Below are positions 49,145 to 57,796 of a stretch of 64,000 nt of DNA, piece after piece; within the stretch, counting starts at the first letter, position 1, and each line of letters opens with the position of its first letter. This DNA comes from Crocinitomicaceae bacterium (GTDB lineage: Bacteria > Bacteroidota > Bacteroidia > Flavobacteriales_D > Crocinitomicaceae), in assembly GCA_024643725.1 (NCBI GenBank), contig JAHEMJ010000015.1, positions 248,001-312,000 of the forward strand. Direction: 5' to 3'. The notes below the pieces were generated by a model, which was not told the DNA's origin, made no database searches, and saw only the letters and a list, made by a program, of their open reading frames with translations. A program made the translations under genes and the position numbers.

Positions 49145-49785
49145 TAGGGATTTTTACGGATTTGTTTCCAAGCACCATTTTCTTTCACAAAAACGATCCG
49201 ATCGTGCAAGCGCGATGGACGTCCTTGCCAAAATTCGATGCTCGTGGCTTGAATCGCGTAACCGCCCCAATGAGGTGGACGCGGAACAGCGTTCGGGAAT
49301 TGTTGATCGTACTTTTCAAAAGCAGCAATTAAATCTCCTGGTCCTTCCAAGATCTCCGATTGGCGCGATGCCCAAGCACCGAGTTGACTTTCTCTTGGAC
49401 GCGAAGCAAAATACGCATCACTTTCCTGTTCAGCGATTTTCTCAGCGATTCCTTCGATGCGTAATTGTCGTTGCAAGCCTGGCCAGAAAAACAACATAGA
49501 CACTTTCGCATGTGCTGCGATTTGCTGTCCTTTTTGACTCAAGTAATTCGTGTAAAAAACAAAACGTTGGTCCTTTAGCTCTTTCAAATAAACGATGCGT
49601 GAACTCACCCCCTCTTCCGAAGTAGCGGTGCTCAACACAAACGCATTCGCTTCCGTTTCACCATGATTGACGGCTTCGTCAAACCAAGTAGAAAACGCAG
49701 CAAACGGATCCATTCCGATAGCGTTCAATGAACCCTTGTCGAAATCCGCATGATTTTCACGGTATTTTTTCAACCATTCACTCAT
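49144..49785 (-). CDS. pdxH: Pyridoxamine/pyridoxine 5'-phosphate oxidase
   Basis: A 213-residue FMN enzyme making pyridoxal 5'-phosphate. Markers are VNHGETEANAFVLSTATSEE, SRIVYLKELKDQRFVFYTNY, MLFFWPGLQRQLRIEGIAEK, RPRESQLGAWASRQSE, and the C-terminal IEFWQGRPSRLHDRIVF. All belong to PNPOx. The ATG overlaps the DUF4494 stop by 4 bases and the stop overlaps the M16 start by 1, so the three minus-strand genes form a tight operon. Length is normal. Confidence 0.96.
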   Translation of the reverse strand: MSEWLKKYRENHADFDKGSLNAIGMDPFAAFSTWFDEAVNHGETEANAFVLSTATSEEGVSSRIVYLKELKDQRFVFYTNYLSQKGQQIAAHAKVSMLFFWPGLQRQLRIEGIAEKIAEQESDAYFASRPRESQLGAWASRQSEILEGPGDLIAAFEKYDQQFPNAVPRPPHWGGYAIQATSIEFWQGRPSRLHDRIVFVKENGAWKQIRKNP

Positions 49786-50402
49786 TCGTCTTCGTCGGTC
49801 GAATACGTGTCCTCTAATTCACTTGTAGCATCCTCTTCGGTCTCATCTGCTGCAAATACTTCTTCTTCCGCATCGTCAAAATCAGATCCAGAAGCAGAGA
49901 ATACCGCACGAACCGGTGTTCGTTCTTCGAGGTCATCTTCAACGACTTTTTTCATCGCCGGACTTTGAACGTCTTCTTCGCGGTACGGGAAGATCTCCAC
50001 AATCGGCGACGAAACGATGGAAACAATGTTAAAGTCAATCATCAAAGTCGATAAGCTTTCTACCGTGCGTTCGTACGCTTCTTTCACGTTTGTCGCAGAA
50101 ACCAAGAAATTTTGAGAGACTGTTTTCGCCTTCTCCCCTTCTTCGTCCATGCGGTCGTAAGTCACCTTACACTTGAACCACGTCTCCGTATCGTCGTATT
50201 GAAAAATATCATGCAAATCTGTTCGAGCGATTCCAGTCACTTGGAATTCACCGCGGATGCTAGAACCCAATTCCTCATAGATGCGAGCTTCCGCATCTGT
50301 AAAGGTCATTGCAGCTAATAAATATGGTTCGGAAACGCGTTTGAACGATCCGTTTTCCAATTGTTTTGTGTATTTTACTTTTACCGTAAACCAACTATTC
50401 AT
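49782..50402 (-). CDS. DUF4494 family protein
   Basis: A 206-residue cytoplasmic protein of the Bacteroidota-specific DUF4494 family. The conserved region is residues about 1-145, with WFTVKVKYTKQLENGSFKRV, EPYLLAAMTFTDAEARIYEE and VSQNFLVSATNVKEAYERT. The C-terminal 55 residues are a Glu/Asp-rich low-complexity tail. No function is known to me. It is the first gene of the DUF4494-pdxH-M16 operon and has its own -7 box. Confidence 0.85.
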   Translation of the reverse strand: MNSWFTVKVKYTKQLENGSFKRVSEPYLLAAMTFTDAEARIYEELGSSIRGEFQVTGIARTDLHDIFQYDDTETWFKCKVTYDRMDEEGEKAKTVSQNFLVSATNVKEAYERTVESLSTLMIDFNIVSIVSSPIVEIFPYREEDVQSPAMKKVVEDDLEERTPVRAVFSASGSDFDDAEEEVFAADETEEDATSELEDTYSTDEDE

Positions 50403-50772
50403 GAGGTAATTTTTTAGCTTACAAAGATACTTGCTTTCAAGCGATTTACCTCAATTGTTGATAACATTTCGTGAGGAAAAGTCGAGCTACTTTTCGTAAA
50501 CCAAGCGATTTCAAGTTGGAACAAGGAGAATATCTGTTTGGTATTGCATGGAGCTTTTAAATGACCACACCTCCTTTGATGAAAAACAACGTTAAAGAAG
50601 ATGTTGCAGGGTATTTTGTTGATAGAAAAACGCGTTGCTTAGAATCTGATATTTTTTAGTACATGTTCTAATATTGAACGGAGGTTTTTTTTATCCAATG
50701 ATTAAAATTACATTTATGCCTAGCTAAAGTGAATATTATAGATTTAACCAACCTATTTTCTTAACTAATTTT
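50403..50772. other. Intergenic region, 370 bases, mostly featureless
   Basis: Apart from the minus-strand -7 box, the only item is a 32-codon open frame at 50561-50659 (+) without homology that I recognise; it could be a decayed gene end or chance. No RNA gene or repeat is visible. I found no clear -7 box for the plus-strand gene at 50773. Confidence 0.5.
50422..50429 (-). promoter_or_regulatory. -7 box for the DUF4494-pdxH-M16 operon
   Basis: CAAAGATA on the plus strand reads TATCTTTG on the minus strand, matching TAnnTTTG, 19 bases from the DUF4494 ATG. A possible -33 TTG (CAA at 50452-50454) lies at a 22-base spacing. Confidence 0.6.
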
Positions 50773-52059
50773 ATGATGAAACTACTTCTCCTCAGCCTTC
50801 TTGTCTGCAACATTGCTTATTCGCAATGGAGTCCAGTGAAAACATTTAATACCATGGGAACACTTACCGTTATAAAAGATTTGGATTTTTCCAGCGAGCA
50901 AAATGGTTTCCTTATTTCAGCGTCAAATGGCGGAAGTCATTCTTCATTTTACCGCACAACAGATGGCGGGATTACATGGAATTCCTTAACCACTCTTTCT
51001 CATAGCTATTATTGTATTAATGTTGTTTCTGATCAAATCATTTATGCCGCTGGGATATTGTATAATACTAATAACAATCAAAACTTTTACATCTGCCGTT
51101 CATTAGATGGCGGACAAACATGGTTTGAGTATGAAATTTTAAATACGTTTGGAGAACTGAGTAAAACATGTTTGGCCTTTCAAAACGACAGCACTGGTGT
51201 TTTAAGTAGTCCATCAGGTATGTATTACACGAATGATTATGGAACCAATTGGACTTTGTTTAGCAACACAACAGGGAAGTTTGCTGTCAATTTAGGATCG
51301 GGAGTTGCTTCTTTGTACAACAATAATGTCTATCTAACGGATGTAAACACGCTATCCGTTCAAACAAACTACTTGGATTGTTATGGTGTAGGGGATGTTG
51401 TATTTGCGAGTTCTTATGGCGATACCCTGATTAGAAATACCTGGTGTAATGATGGTGCAGGAGGAATCATGTTCAACTCACTTACCATTTCTGAACTTGG
51501 GGGAAATACCAAGGTAATACACTTCATGGAGAATCAAATTGGAACTGTTGCAGTAAATGCAAGTGGAATATACGCTACAAGCGGTAGACCATTGCGCAGT
51601 ATGGACGGCGGTCAAAGTTTTTTCAAACAAGATTGCACCTTGCCTTGTGATTCAATTCTTCATTTTTTTAAATTAGATTTTATAGATGGTGATATCGCTT
51701 ACGCACTTGCTTTAAATTTGGATTCAGGATTTGTCAAGTTGCTAAAAACCACAAACGCAGGTGGCATCACCACAAACTACATTACGCAACCGCTGCAAAA
51801 CGTTGGATTAACAAACGATGCCGATGAACCATCCCTTCAGGTTTATCCAAATCCAGCGATCAACGAACTGAACATTGAGTCAAGTTCCTTGATGGACCAA
51901 CTGGAAATCTGTGACTTAACAGGCCGCAGTCTAGCCAAATACACCGGAATTCAAAGCACACATTTCGAAGTCGATTGTCGTTTCTTGCATTCAGGAAATT
52001 ACTTGGTGAAGGTGAGTAGTGAAGGAAAAACAGTGGTAAGACAGGTGCGGGTGTTGTAA
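50773..52059 (+). CDS. Secreted beta-propeller protein with Asp-box repeats and T9SS sorting domain
   Basis: A 428-residue exported protein: signal peptide (MMKLLLLSLLVCNIAYSQ), then repeats carrying Asp-box/BNR-like motifs, for example YRTTDGGITWNSL, CRSLDGGQTWFEY, YYTNDYGTNWTLF and RSMDGGQSFFK. A type A T9SS sorting domain closes the protein (about 355-428, LQVYPNPAINELNIES and SGNYLVKVSSEGK). The Asp-box propeller is seen in sialidases, Ycf48-like and vps10-like proteins; sialidase catalytic residues are not evident, so binding or adhesion is more likely than catalysis. Confidence 0.8.
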   Translation: MMKLLLLSLLVCNIAYSQWSPVKTFNTMGTLTVIKDLDFSSEQNGFLISASNGGSHSSFYRTTDGGITWNSLTTLSHSYYCINVVSDQIIYAAGILYNTNNNQNFYICRSLDGGQTWFEYEILNTFGELSKTCLAFQNDSTGVLSSPSGMYYTNDYGTNWTLFSNTTGKFAVNLGSGVASLYNNNVYLTDVNTLSVQTNYLDCYGVGDVVFASSYGDTLIRNTWCNDGAGGIMFNSLTISELGGNTKVIHFMENQIGTVAVNASGIYATSGRPLRSMDGGQSFFKQDCTLPCDSILHFFKLDFIDGDIAYALALNLDSGFVKLLKTTNAGGITTNYITQPLQNVGLTNDADEPSLQVYPNPAINELNIESSSLMDQLEICDLTGRSLAKYTGIQSTHFEVDCRFLHSGNYLVKVSSEGKTVVRQVRVL

Positions 52060-52070
52060 CTACCAAACAA

Positions 52071-52100
52071 AAAAACAGCGCCGAGTCCAGCGCTGTTTTT
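52071..52100. terminator. Bidirectional terminator between convergent genes
   Basis: AAAAACAGCGC (52071-52081) and GCGCTGTTTTT (52090-52100) form a perfect 11-base stem with an 8-base loop. It can end transcription on both strands, serving the propeller gene (+) and the TIGR03790-type gene (-). Confidence 0.9.
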
Positions 52101-52119
52101 ACATTGATTCAAGTTTTAC

Positions 52120-53460
52120 CTAGTGTTTTACCAAGCGTTCTGTGCCAACTAATTGTCCATCCTCCAAGATGGAAATGAAATAAACACCTGATTCTTCGAG
52201 TTGGTAGGTTTCATTGTCAAAAACCTCATCATCCATATAAACGCGCATTCCGAGGCTATTGGTAATGGAAATGTTACCTTGTAGTTGTTCTAATCCCTTG
52301 ATGCGAAAGGATCCCGTACTTGGATTCGGGTATAAACGGAAAGAATGTGTCTGCATGGATGACAAGCTAGCACCATTATCGATCACAATCGATGCTTTCG
52401 GGTCGCCAATAATCACACTTTGATAGGAAAGGCTTGCATCAGCCATGTAATAACTTTCCGCCAAGTTGTATTGCGCGATTGGATTTAAGTAGCGATTCAC
52501 GAGAATATCCGCTCTGAATAGTTGGGTAACAAAGATGCAATTGACATATCCATGCGCTGCAGTACAACCATCTTTGATGAGATCCGCAATATAAAACGAT
52601 TCATTCGGATTGCTTTGCGCATCAAAGGTTTCTGCCGAACTACAGGTGGAAAGCGCTGAAAAGGAACCGGGTAACCATTTGTAGTTCATTTGAATGGAAT
52701 CAACTGGACCATGTCCTACATAAAAGTATGAGAACACATTGCTTTGATCCGTCAATACTGCTGGACTTACATCCGTCGTAGCATTCCAGTTTTCAGCAAG
52801 CATATTGTTGTAAGTAGGATGAACGTATGAATCCATAAAATAAGTGGTGTCCATGCCATACGACTCAACTAAGTCAATCACTCCATTTGCGATTTGCTGA
52901 TTGACCACGGTTAGAGGACCACTGCCATCAATCAGGCGCAAGACGTCATCTTGCGAATAAGCATCCAGACGGGTTACCAAGTAAATTCCATATTGCGCAC
53001 GGCTGAAATGTTCGTTTTGATTAAAATATGGATTTACAAATGCCGATGGTTGACCAATTTGATTTTGATGGGTTCCCAAAATCAAACTCAATTCAGCATC
53101 CACCGACCCACAGTCACCACTCCCCGAATTCACTACGCAATCGATGCTATTGCGCTTTAACGGCACTCCTTTGGTTGTCACAAGGTAATTTAAGGAGTCC
53201 TGCAGGTTTTGGCTCACCAAGTAATTTTCAATTTGTGTGCGCAATTGATTGAATTCAGTATCATTGATGACCTCTGTGGTAGGTGCAGAGACATAAATCA
53301 TGTTTTGACTTGGAATGTTTCGTGCCTGTTGAAAATAACTGCCAATTTGCATGGAAACTGGACTGTTGAGATTGACAATAACCCCTACATCCGTGTAATT
53401 TGTTGTTTGAGCGAAGCTCGTTAACGCCATAAAGGCACTGATAAAAAAGAAAAATTTCAT
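52120..53460 (-). CDS. TIGR03790-like secreted protein with clan CD-like dyad and T9SS sorting domain
   Basis: A 446-residue exported protein: signal peptide (MKFFFFISAFMALTSFAQ), a conserved domain with the stretch LNYLVTTKGVPLKRNS near residue 90 that is typical of TIGR03790 proteins, and a type A T9SS sorting domain (about 370-446). YFYVGHGPVDS places His250-Gly251, and ALSTCSSAETFD places Cys273, an order and local pattern similar to the His-Gly and Cys dyad of gingipains and caspases (clan CD). A later GDPKASIVI resembles the post-catalytic segment of gingipains. The peptidase role is inferred; I know no demonstrated activity for the family. Confidence 0.75.
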   Translation of the reverse strand: MKFFFFISAFMALTSFAQTTNYTDVGVIVNLNSPVSMQIGSYFQQARNIPSQNMIYVSAPTTEVINDTEFNQLRTQIENYLVSQNLQDSLNYLVTTKGVPLKRNSIDCVVNSGSGDCGSVDAELSLILGTHQNQIGQPSAFVNPYFNQNEHFSRAQYGIYLVTRLDAYSQDDVLRLIDGSGPLTVVNQQIANGVIDLVESYGMDTTYFMDSYVHPTYNNMLAENWNATTDVSPAVLTDQSNVFSYFYVGHGPVDSIQMNYKWLPGSFSALSTCSSAETFDAQSNPNESFYIADLIKDGCTAAHGYVNCIFVTQLFRADILVNRYLNPIAQYNLAESYYMADASLSYQSVIIGDPKASIVIDNGASLSSMQTHSFRLYPNPSTGSFRIKGLEQLQGNISITNSLGMRVYMDDEVFDNETYQLEESGVYFISILEDGQLVGTERLVKH

Positions 53461-53888
53461 ACTTATTTTTTAAAGTTGAACTAAAAACGTTCGATCGCAG
53501 GAAATATTTTAGGACTCGGTGCTAATAATGAAACTCACGTATATAACATTCAGTGCTGCCCCCCTTTTCATCCCGAGTATCCGTTCTTAAAATTGTGTGC
53601 GCCAAAAAAACCGACAATAGGCAGTCATTTATTCAAACTTTAGTAAATCTTCATTAGTAACGAATCGGTTTGTGCCGAGAAATTAAAAATTAGATTTACA
53701 ATGACCATTAAACGTTGAATCATATGAGAATTATAGAATTAACACGGCTTGGGAGTAGATAAGAAAAATACAGATATAGGCACCAATTTTGAGATGTTGG
53801 CAGTAGAGTTATAAATACTTCCGACATCAAACATAACCTAAATGTATCACTTACCGAAAACACCTAATTACGAACATAATATCAAACT
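53461..53888. other. Intergenic region, 428 bases, no gene seen
   Basis: Divergent gap between two start codons, AT-rich, with short stop-riddled frames on both strands. I see no -7 box in good position for either flanking gene, no tRNA and no convincing hairpin. Promoters for both genes should lie here but could not be identified. Confidence 0.6.
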
Positions 53889-54452
53889 ATGAAACTTGCA
53901 ATTATATGCCTTCTATCCCTCTTCTTCAGCTGCACCAAGGATAAAATACATCAAAAAGAAACGCAATCTTTCTACGAATCCCACGGAAACATGATGCTTT
54001 TACAAGTTGGCGAGGATTTGGAAGGCATCTATGAGTACCAGGTGGAATCCACCGCATCTCAGCTGGACTCTTTTCATTTGATCCATGTGTTAATGAACGA
54101 CGGAAATGAAGAATATCGTGGATGGAAACTGGCATCCAATCAGCCCCTTTTATATGAGCAACATACCAATCACATCAACTTTTATGCACCGAAAATAGCC
54201 GTCGATCAACTCGAAAAATCAAGTGAGCATCTTCCATTGGATACAACAAAAATTCAATGGTTTTCGAATCCAAACGGAATAGAATCTCATGACATCTGGT
54301 CAAAAATTTCGAATCTTGCCATCGTGAAAGCATACCGCGCTCACAGTCCAACTACGAAAATCGGAATTAAACGCATGGTGTTTTATACATACAATCCCGA
54401 CTTTGGATTCAGTGTTCCGAGTGAAAAGTATTTGGTGTTCTTGGTGAAGTAG
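53889..54452 (+). CDS. Hypothetical lipoprotein
   Basis: A 187-residue protein with a lipoprotein signal; lipobox LFFSC gives Cys15. The mature part has no domain that I recognise. It is soluble-looking, slightly acidic and rich in His, Tyr and Ser. It stands alone, downstream of a 428-base gap and 14 bases from the convergent cytidine deaminase gene. The lipoprotein signal and normal composition argue that it is real; the function is unknown. Confidence 0.65.
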   Translation: MKLAIICLLSLFFSCTKDKIHQKETQSFYESHGNMMLLQVGEDLEGIYEYQVESTASQLDSFHLIHVLMNDGNEEYRGWKLASNQPLLYEQHTNHINFYAPKIAVDQLEKSSEHLPLDTTKIQWFSNPNGIESHDIWSKISNLAIVKAYRAHSPTTKIGIKRMVFYTYNPDFGFSVPSEKYLVFLVK

Positions 54453-54466
54453 CTATCCATCTGAAT

Positions 54467-54955
54467 TTACTTCCCAAATCCAAATGGCAGCAAGTCTTTC
54501 ACTGAATGAAGCACGATGGTGCGCTTATCTTGATTCACTAAGATAACCCTGATCTTTGCGTTTTGACGATTTTCCGTTTCCAACATGACTTGTCGACAAG
54601 ATCCACAGGGAGATAATAAAAATTCACTTGGCATCAATTCTCCTCTAGCCACCACACAAATAGTTTCGATTGATTCATTGGGATAATTTGCTCCTGCATA
54701 GAACAAGACTACACGCTCCGCACAAAGTCCAGACGGATACGCAATGTTCTCTTGGTTGTTGCCTTTTAAAGTGAGTCCGTTCGACATGCGGATCGAAGCA
54801 CCTACCTTGAATTGACTGTATGGCGCATACGCCAAATCCATCGCCTCATACGCTAATTTGACTAATTCAAGGTCCGATTCAGCTAGATTCTCCCAAGTGG
54901 AATGAAGCGCATAATCAAAGTGAAAGGATTTTTGCATACAGCCTTCAACGTGCAT
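54467..54955 (-). CDS. cdd: Cytidine deaminase
   Basis: A 162-residue zinc enzyme of pyrimidine salvage that deaminates cytidine and deoxycytidine. The zinc and proton-shuttle residues are Cys78 and Glu80 in SGLCAERV and Cys117/Cys120 in SPCGSCRQ; YAPYSQFKVGASIRMSNG supplies the substrate loop. This is the tetrameric CDA type. Two ATGs are possible: 54955 (used here) or 54937. It lies convergent with the hypothetical lipoprotein and divergent from the FKBP genes. Confidence 0.94.
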   Translation of the reverse strand: MHVEGCMQKSFHFDYALHSTWENLAESDLELVKLAYEAMDLAYAPYSQFKVGASIRMSNGLTLKGNNQENIAYPSGLCAERVVLFYAGANYPNESIETICVVARGELMPSEFLLSPCGSCRQVMLETENRQNAKIRVILVNQDKRTIVLHSVKDLLPFGFGK

Positions 54956-55049
54956 TTTAACATGTTGTTACAATAATTCCGTTTTTCACTGGATTTTTCC
55001 AAGATCTCCACCGCATTTTTCTTAACTTCGTATCCTTAAATTTAATGGA

Positions 55050-55652
55050 ATGCAATCTTTAGAAGAAAAAGCAAGCTACGGTGTGGGAATGAGCATCGGT
55101 GAAAGCTTGAAAAACCAACAGTTGGAACACATCAACGTCAACCTGATGATGCAAGCCATTCAAGCGGTATTTAACAACGAAACGACTGCCTTAACTGCGG
55201 ACGAAGCCAATATCTTTATCCAACAATACTTGGACGAAAAGAAACACGCAGCTTTCAGCGAAAACAAAGCACAAGGAGAAGCGTTCTTAGCAGAAAACAG
55301 CAAGAAAGAAGGTGTTCACCAAACATTCTCCGGCTTACAATACGAAATTCTAACCGCAGGTGATGGCGCGAAGCCAGGTGCGACAGATACGGTAACTGTT
55401 CATTACCATGGAACCTTGATTGATGGAACCGTCTTCGATAGTTCGATGTTGCGTGGAACTCCAGCAACCTTTGGTGTTCACCAAGTGATTCCAGGTTGGA
55501 CCGAAGCACTTCAATTGATGTCCGTTGGATCAAAATTCCGTTTATATATTCCACAAGAATTGTCCTATGGAGCAAACCCGCATCCAGGTGGACCCATCCA
55601 ACCATTCAGTGCCCTTATTTTTGAAGTTGAACTTTTAAACATTAACCAATGA
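55050..55652 (+). CDS. FKBP-type peptidyl-prolyl isomerase without signal peptide
   Basis: A 200-residue protein with an N-terminal dimerisation-type helical part (MQSLEEKASYGVGMSIGESL) and a C-terminal FKBP domain at about 95-198 (VTVHYHGTLIDGTVFDSSML, VIPGWTEALQLMSVGSKFRL, IPQELSYGANPHPGGPI). It resembles FklB/Mip-type isomerases that speed proline isomerisation in folding proteins. No signal peptide is seen, so it should be cytoplasmic. Its stop overlaps the start of a second FKBP gene by 4 bases. A near-match -7 box (TAACTTCG, 55023-55030) lies upstream. Confidence 0.93.
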   Translation: MQSLEEKASYGVGMSIGESLKNQQLEHINVNLMMQAIQAVFNNETTALTADEANIFIQQYLDEKKHAAFSENKAQGEAFLAENSKKEGVHQTFSGLQYEILTAGDGAKPGATDTVTVHYHGTLIDGTVFDSSMLRGTPATFGVHQVIPGWTEALQLMSVGSKFRLYIPQELSYGANPHPGGPIQPFSALIFEVELLNINQ

Positions 55653-56584
55653 TTCGTTATACCCTAGTCATCGCCCTCATCTTTTTGCTACAAGCATGTG
55701 GTGGAAAAGATCAAGTAGAATTAAAAACAGCGAAAGAAAAATACTCCTACGTTTTGGGCGTTGAAATCGCAAAACCTTTTATTTCTGAAAGCCCATTCAA
55801 TAAAATGGACAAAGAAAAATTAGTAGAAGGATTCCAAAGTAAAGTTGCGGACAGCGAATTCGAAGGACTTTCCAAAACGGTGACGAATTGTATCGGGAAA
55901 ACAGGAAAAGAATTCAATGAAAAATACAATGCAGAAGCTTCTTTAGCGGTTGGAAAAATCAACCGTCAACGTTTTGAAGGATACTTTAAGGACTTAGATG
56001 CCATGCCATTAATTGACATTAAAATGGTCGAACGCGGTTTCGCCGACGGATTGAATAAGTTGGACATCGAAGTATTGAAAAACGAAGACCGCAAAAAAAT
56101 CATGGCTTCATTTGAAGTCGAAATGAACAAGAAATACGCGAAAATCACGGAGCAATTCAAAGCTGCTGGTGAGGATTTTCTTGCGATGAATAAAACGAAA
56201 CCAGGAATTATTACAACGGCTAGTGGCTTGCAATACCAAGTGATTAAAACAGGTAAAGGCCCAAAACCAAGTGCGACCTCCAATGTAAAAGTACACTACC
56301 AAGGATCTGTGCCAGAAGGAGGCGTTTTTGATAGTTCCATCGGAAGAGAACCCGTTGATTTCGTTTTAAATCAAGTGATTCCAGGATGGACAGAAGGAAT
56401 TCAATTGATGAACGTTGGATCAAAATTCAAATTTTTTATCCCTCAGGAATTAGCTTATGGTGGAAATCCACCACCAAATACGATCATCAAACCATATTCT
56501 CCATTGATTTTTGAAGTAGAGTTAATCAGCTTTGAAAAAGGTGCTGCACCAGAAATGAATATGACCCCTGAAGGAATTCGCTAA
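55649..56584 (+). CDS. FKBP-type peptidyl-prolyl isomerase lipoprotein (Mip-like)
   Basis: A 311-residue isomerase with a lipoprotein signal (lipobox LLQAC, Cys17), an FKBP_N-type helical region (about 25-185), and an FKBP domain at about 195-300 (VKVHYQGSVPEGGVFDSSIG, VIPGWTEGIQLMNVGSKFKF, IPQELAYGGNPPPNTIIKPY). It would act on exported proteins in the periplasm or outer membrane. Its FKBP domain is clearly related to that of the upstream gene, so the pair looks like a duplication with one copy retargeted to the envelope. The ATG overlaps the previous stop (ATGA). Confidence 0.93.
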   Translation: MIRYTLVIALIFLLQACGGKDQVELKTAKEKYSYVLGVEIAKPFISESPFNKMDKEKLVEGFQSKVADSEFEGLSKTVTNCIGKTGKEFNEKYNAEASLAVGKINRQRFEGYFKDLDAMPLIDIKMVERGFADGLNKLDIEVLKNEDRKKIMASFEVEMNKKYAKITEQFKAAGEDFLAMNKTKPGIITTASGLQYQVIKTGKGPKPSATSNVKVHYQGSVPEGGVFDSSIGREPVDFVLNQVIPGWTEGIQLMNVGSKFKFFIPQELAYGGNPPPNTIIKPYSPLIFEVELISFEKGAAPEMNMTPEGIR

Positions 56585-56591
56585 AAAATTG

Positions 56592-56599
56592 TATTTTTG
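56592..56599 (+). promoter_or_regulatory. -7 box upstream of the DUF4249 gene
   Basis: TATTTTTG matches TAnnTTTG and ends 16 bases before the ATG at 56616. Confidence 0.5.
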
Positions 56600-56615
56600 A
56601 TTCAAACTACTTGTC

Positions 56616-57755
56616 ATGATCAAACGCATTCTCTCCATTTTAATCTTAGGTACTTTGCTTCTTCAAAGTTGTTCAGAAGATGTAGAACTCATTGGAGACT
56701 TTAAAGAAACCGCGGTGGTTTATGGCTTGCTGAATCATGCCGATTCTTTGCATTACGTGAAGATTACCCGTGCATTTATCGGTCCAGGGAACGCCTTGGA
56801 AATTGCTCAAATTCCAGATTCAAGTTACTTTGATCAGGTGGATGCAACTGTGAGCGAATTGGTTAATGGCAACGTGACGCGCACGTGGATTTTAAAAGAT
56901 ACCGTAGTTCAAGACAAAGACACCAATGGTGTATTCTATGGTCCGGAGCAAAAAGTATATTACTTTAAAACCTTGGCAACTGGCGCTAACGAAGCGATTC
57001 AAACATCCTCGAATCCCTTGCTTTCTTCATTGAAACCTACTGCAACTTACCAATTTCATGCGGTGATCAATAATGGCGCATTCGAAGTCAGCGCAGAAAC
57101 AGAATTAGTGCATGGTATGACGACCAATTCAACGTCTCAAAACTATACCTTTAAATTTGCCGACAATCCGGGAGAATACATCTCTACTGGATTAGCGGTA
57201 TCCAATACAGGAAATGCTTATGTAGCGAACGGACAATTGGATGTTGCCTTTAACGAGTACATTGGTGGAGTCCCAACAGAGAAAACATTCAACTGGCAAA
57301 TTGGAGAATTCGATGTGCTTCCTAATTCATCGAAAACATTTACCATCAGCGGTAGAACCTTTTACGATTTGATGAAAATTCACGTGACCAACGATCCGTT
57401 GATTGAAAAACGTACACTTCGTGGAATTTACATTACCATTACCGGCGGTGCAGAAGAATTGTACAATTACATGGCAGTCAACAAACCAAGTTCGAGTTTG
57501 GCGCAAAGCAAACCGAGTTACACGAATTTGTCCGTAACCAATGGAAAACGTGTCGTGGGAATTTTCTCTTCACGTCAGACCGTGAAGGTGTTTAAGCCCT
57601 TCTACACTTCGCCTCAACAGGCTTATATTCGTGCCATCGACAAGAAAAGTACGCGTGAATTGTGTCAAGGACCAATTACTGGAACGTATTTATTCTGTTC
57701 CAATCATCCAGGAGATAACATTGTCGGACAAGAAGAGTCCTACGCTTGTCATTAA
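56616..57755 (+). CDS. DUF4249 family lipoprotein
   Basis: A 379-residue Bacteroidota outer-membrane lipoprotein with lipobox LLLQSC (Cys19). The family opening KETAVVYGLLNHADSLHYVK and the region AFIGPGNALEIAQIPDSSYF are present, and the C-terminus carries NHPGDNIVGQEESYACH. DUF4249 proteins are usually encoded next to TonB-dependent receptors with carboxypeptidase-like domains and are thought to take part in uptake. Here no receptor is adjacent; the nearest is at 43674-46007. It has its own -7 box. Confidence 0.85.
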   Translation: MIKRILSILILGTLLLQSCSEDVELIGDFKETAVVYGLLNHADSLHYVKITRAFIGPGNALEIAQIPDSSYFDQVDATVSELVNGNVTRTWILKDTVVQDKDTNGVFYGPEQKVYYFKTLATGANEAIQTSSNPLLSSLKPTATYQFHAVINNGAFEVSAETELVHGMTTNSTSQNYTFKFADNPGEYISTGLAVSNTGNAYVANGQLDVAFNEYIGGVPTEKTFNWQIGEFDVLPNSSKTFTISGRTFYDLMKIHVTNDPLIEKRTLRGIYITITGGAEELYNYMAVNKPSSSLAQSKPSYTNLSVTNGKRVVGIFSSRQTVKVFKPFYTSPQQAYIRAIDKKSTRELCQGPITGTYLFCSNHPGDNIVGQEESYACH

Positions 57756-57796
57756 ATAATTAGCGAAAACTTCTTGGAGTTCGTATCTTTACCCTT

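Noticed and set aside
50561-50659. 32-codon open frame as a gene or transposase remnant
   Set aside because: No recognisable homology, no promoter or start context, and no inverted repeats nearby; it can arise by chance.
53512-53580. Six-base inverted repeat ACTCGG/CCGAGT as a regulatory site
   Set aside because: Short arms separated by more than 50 bases; expected by chance in this much sequence.
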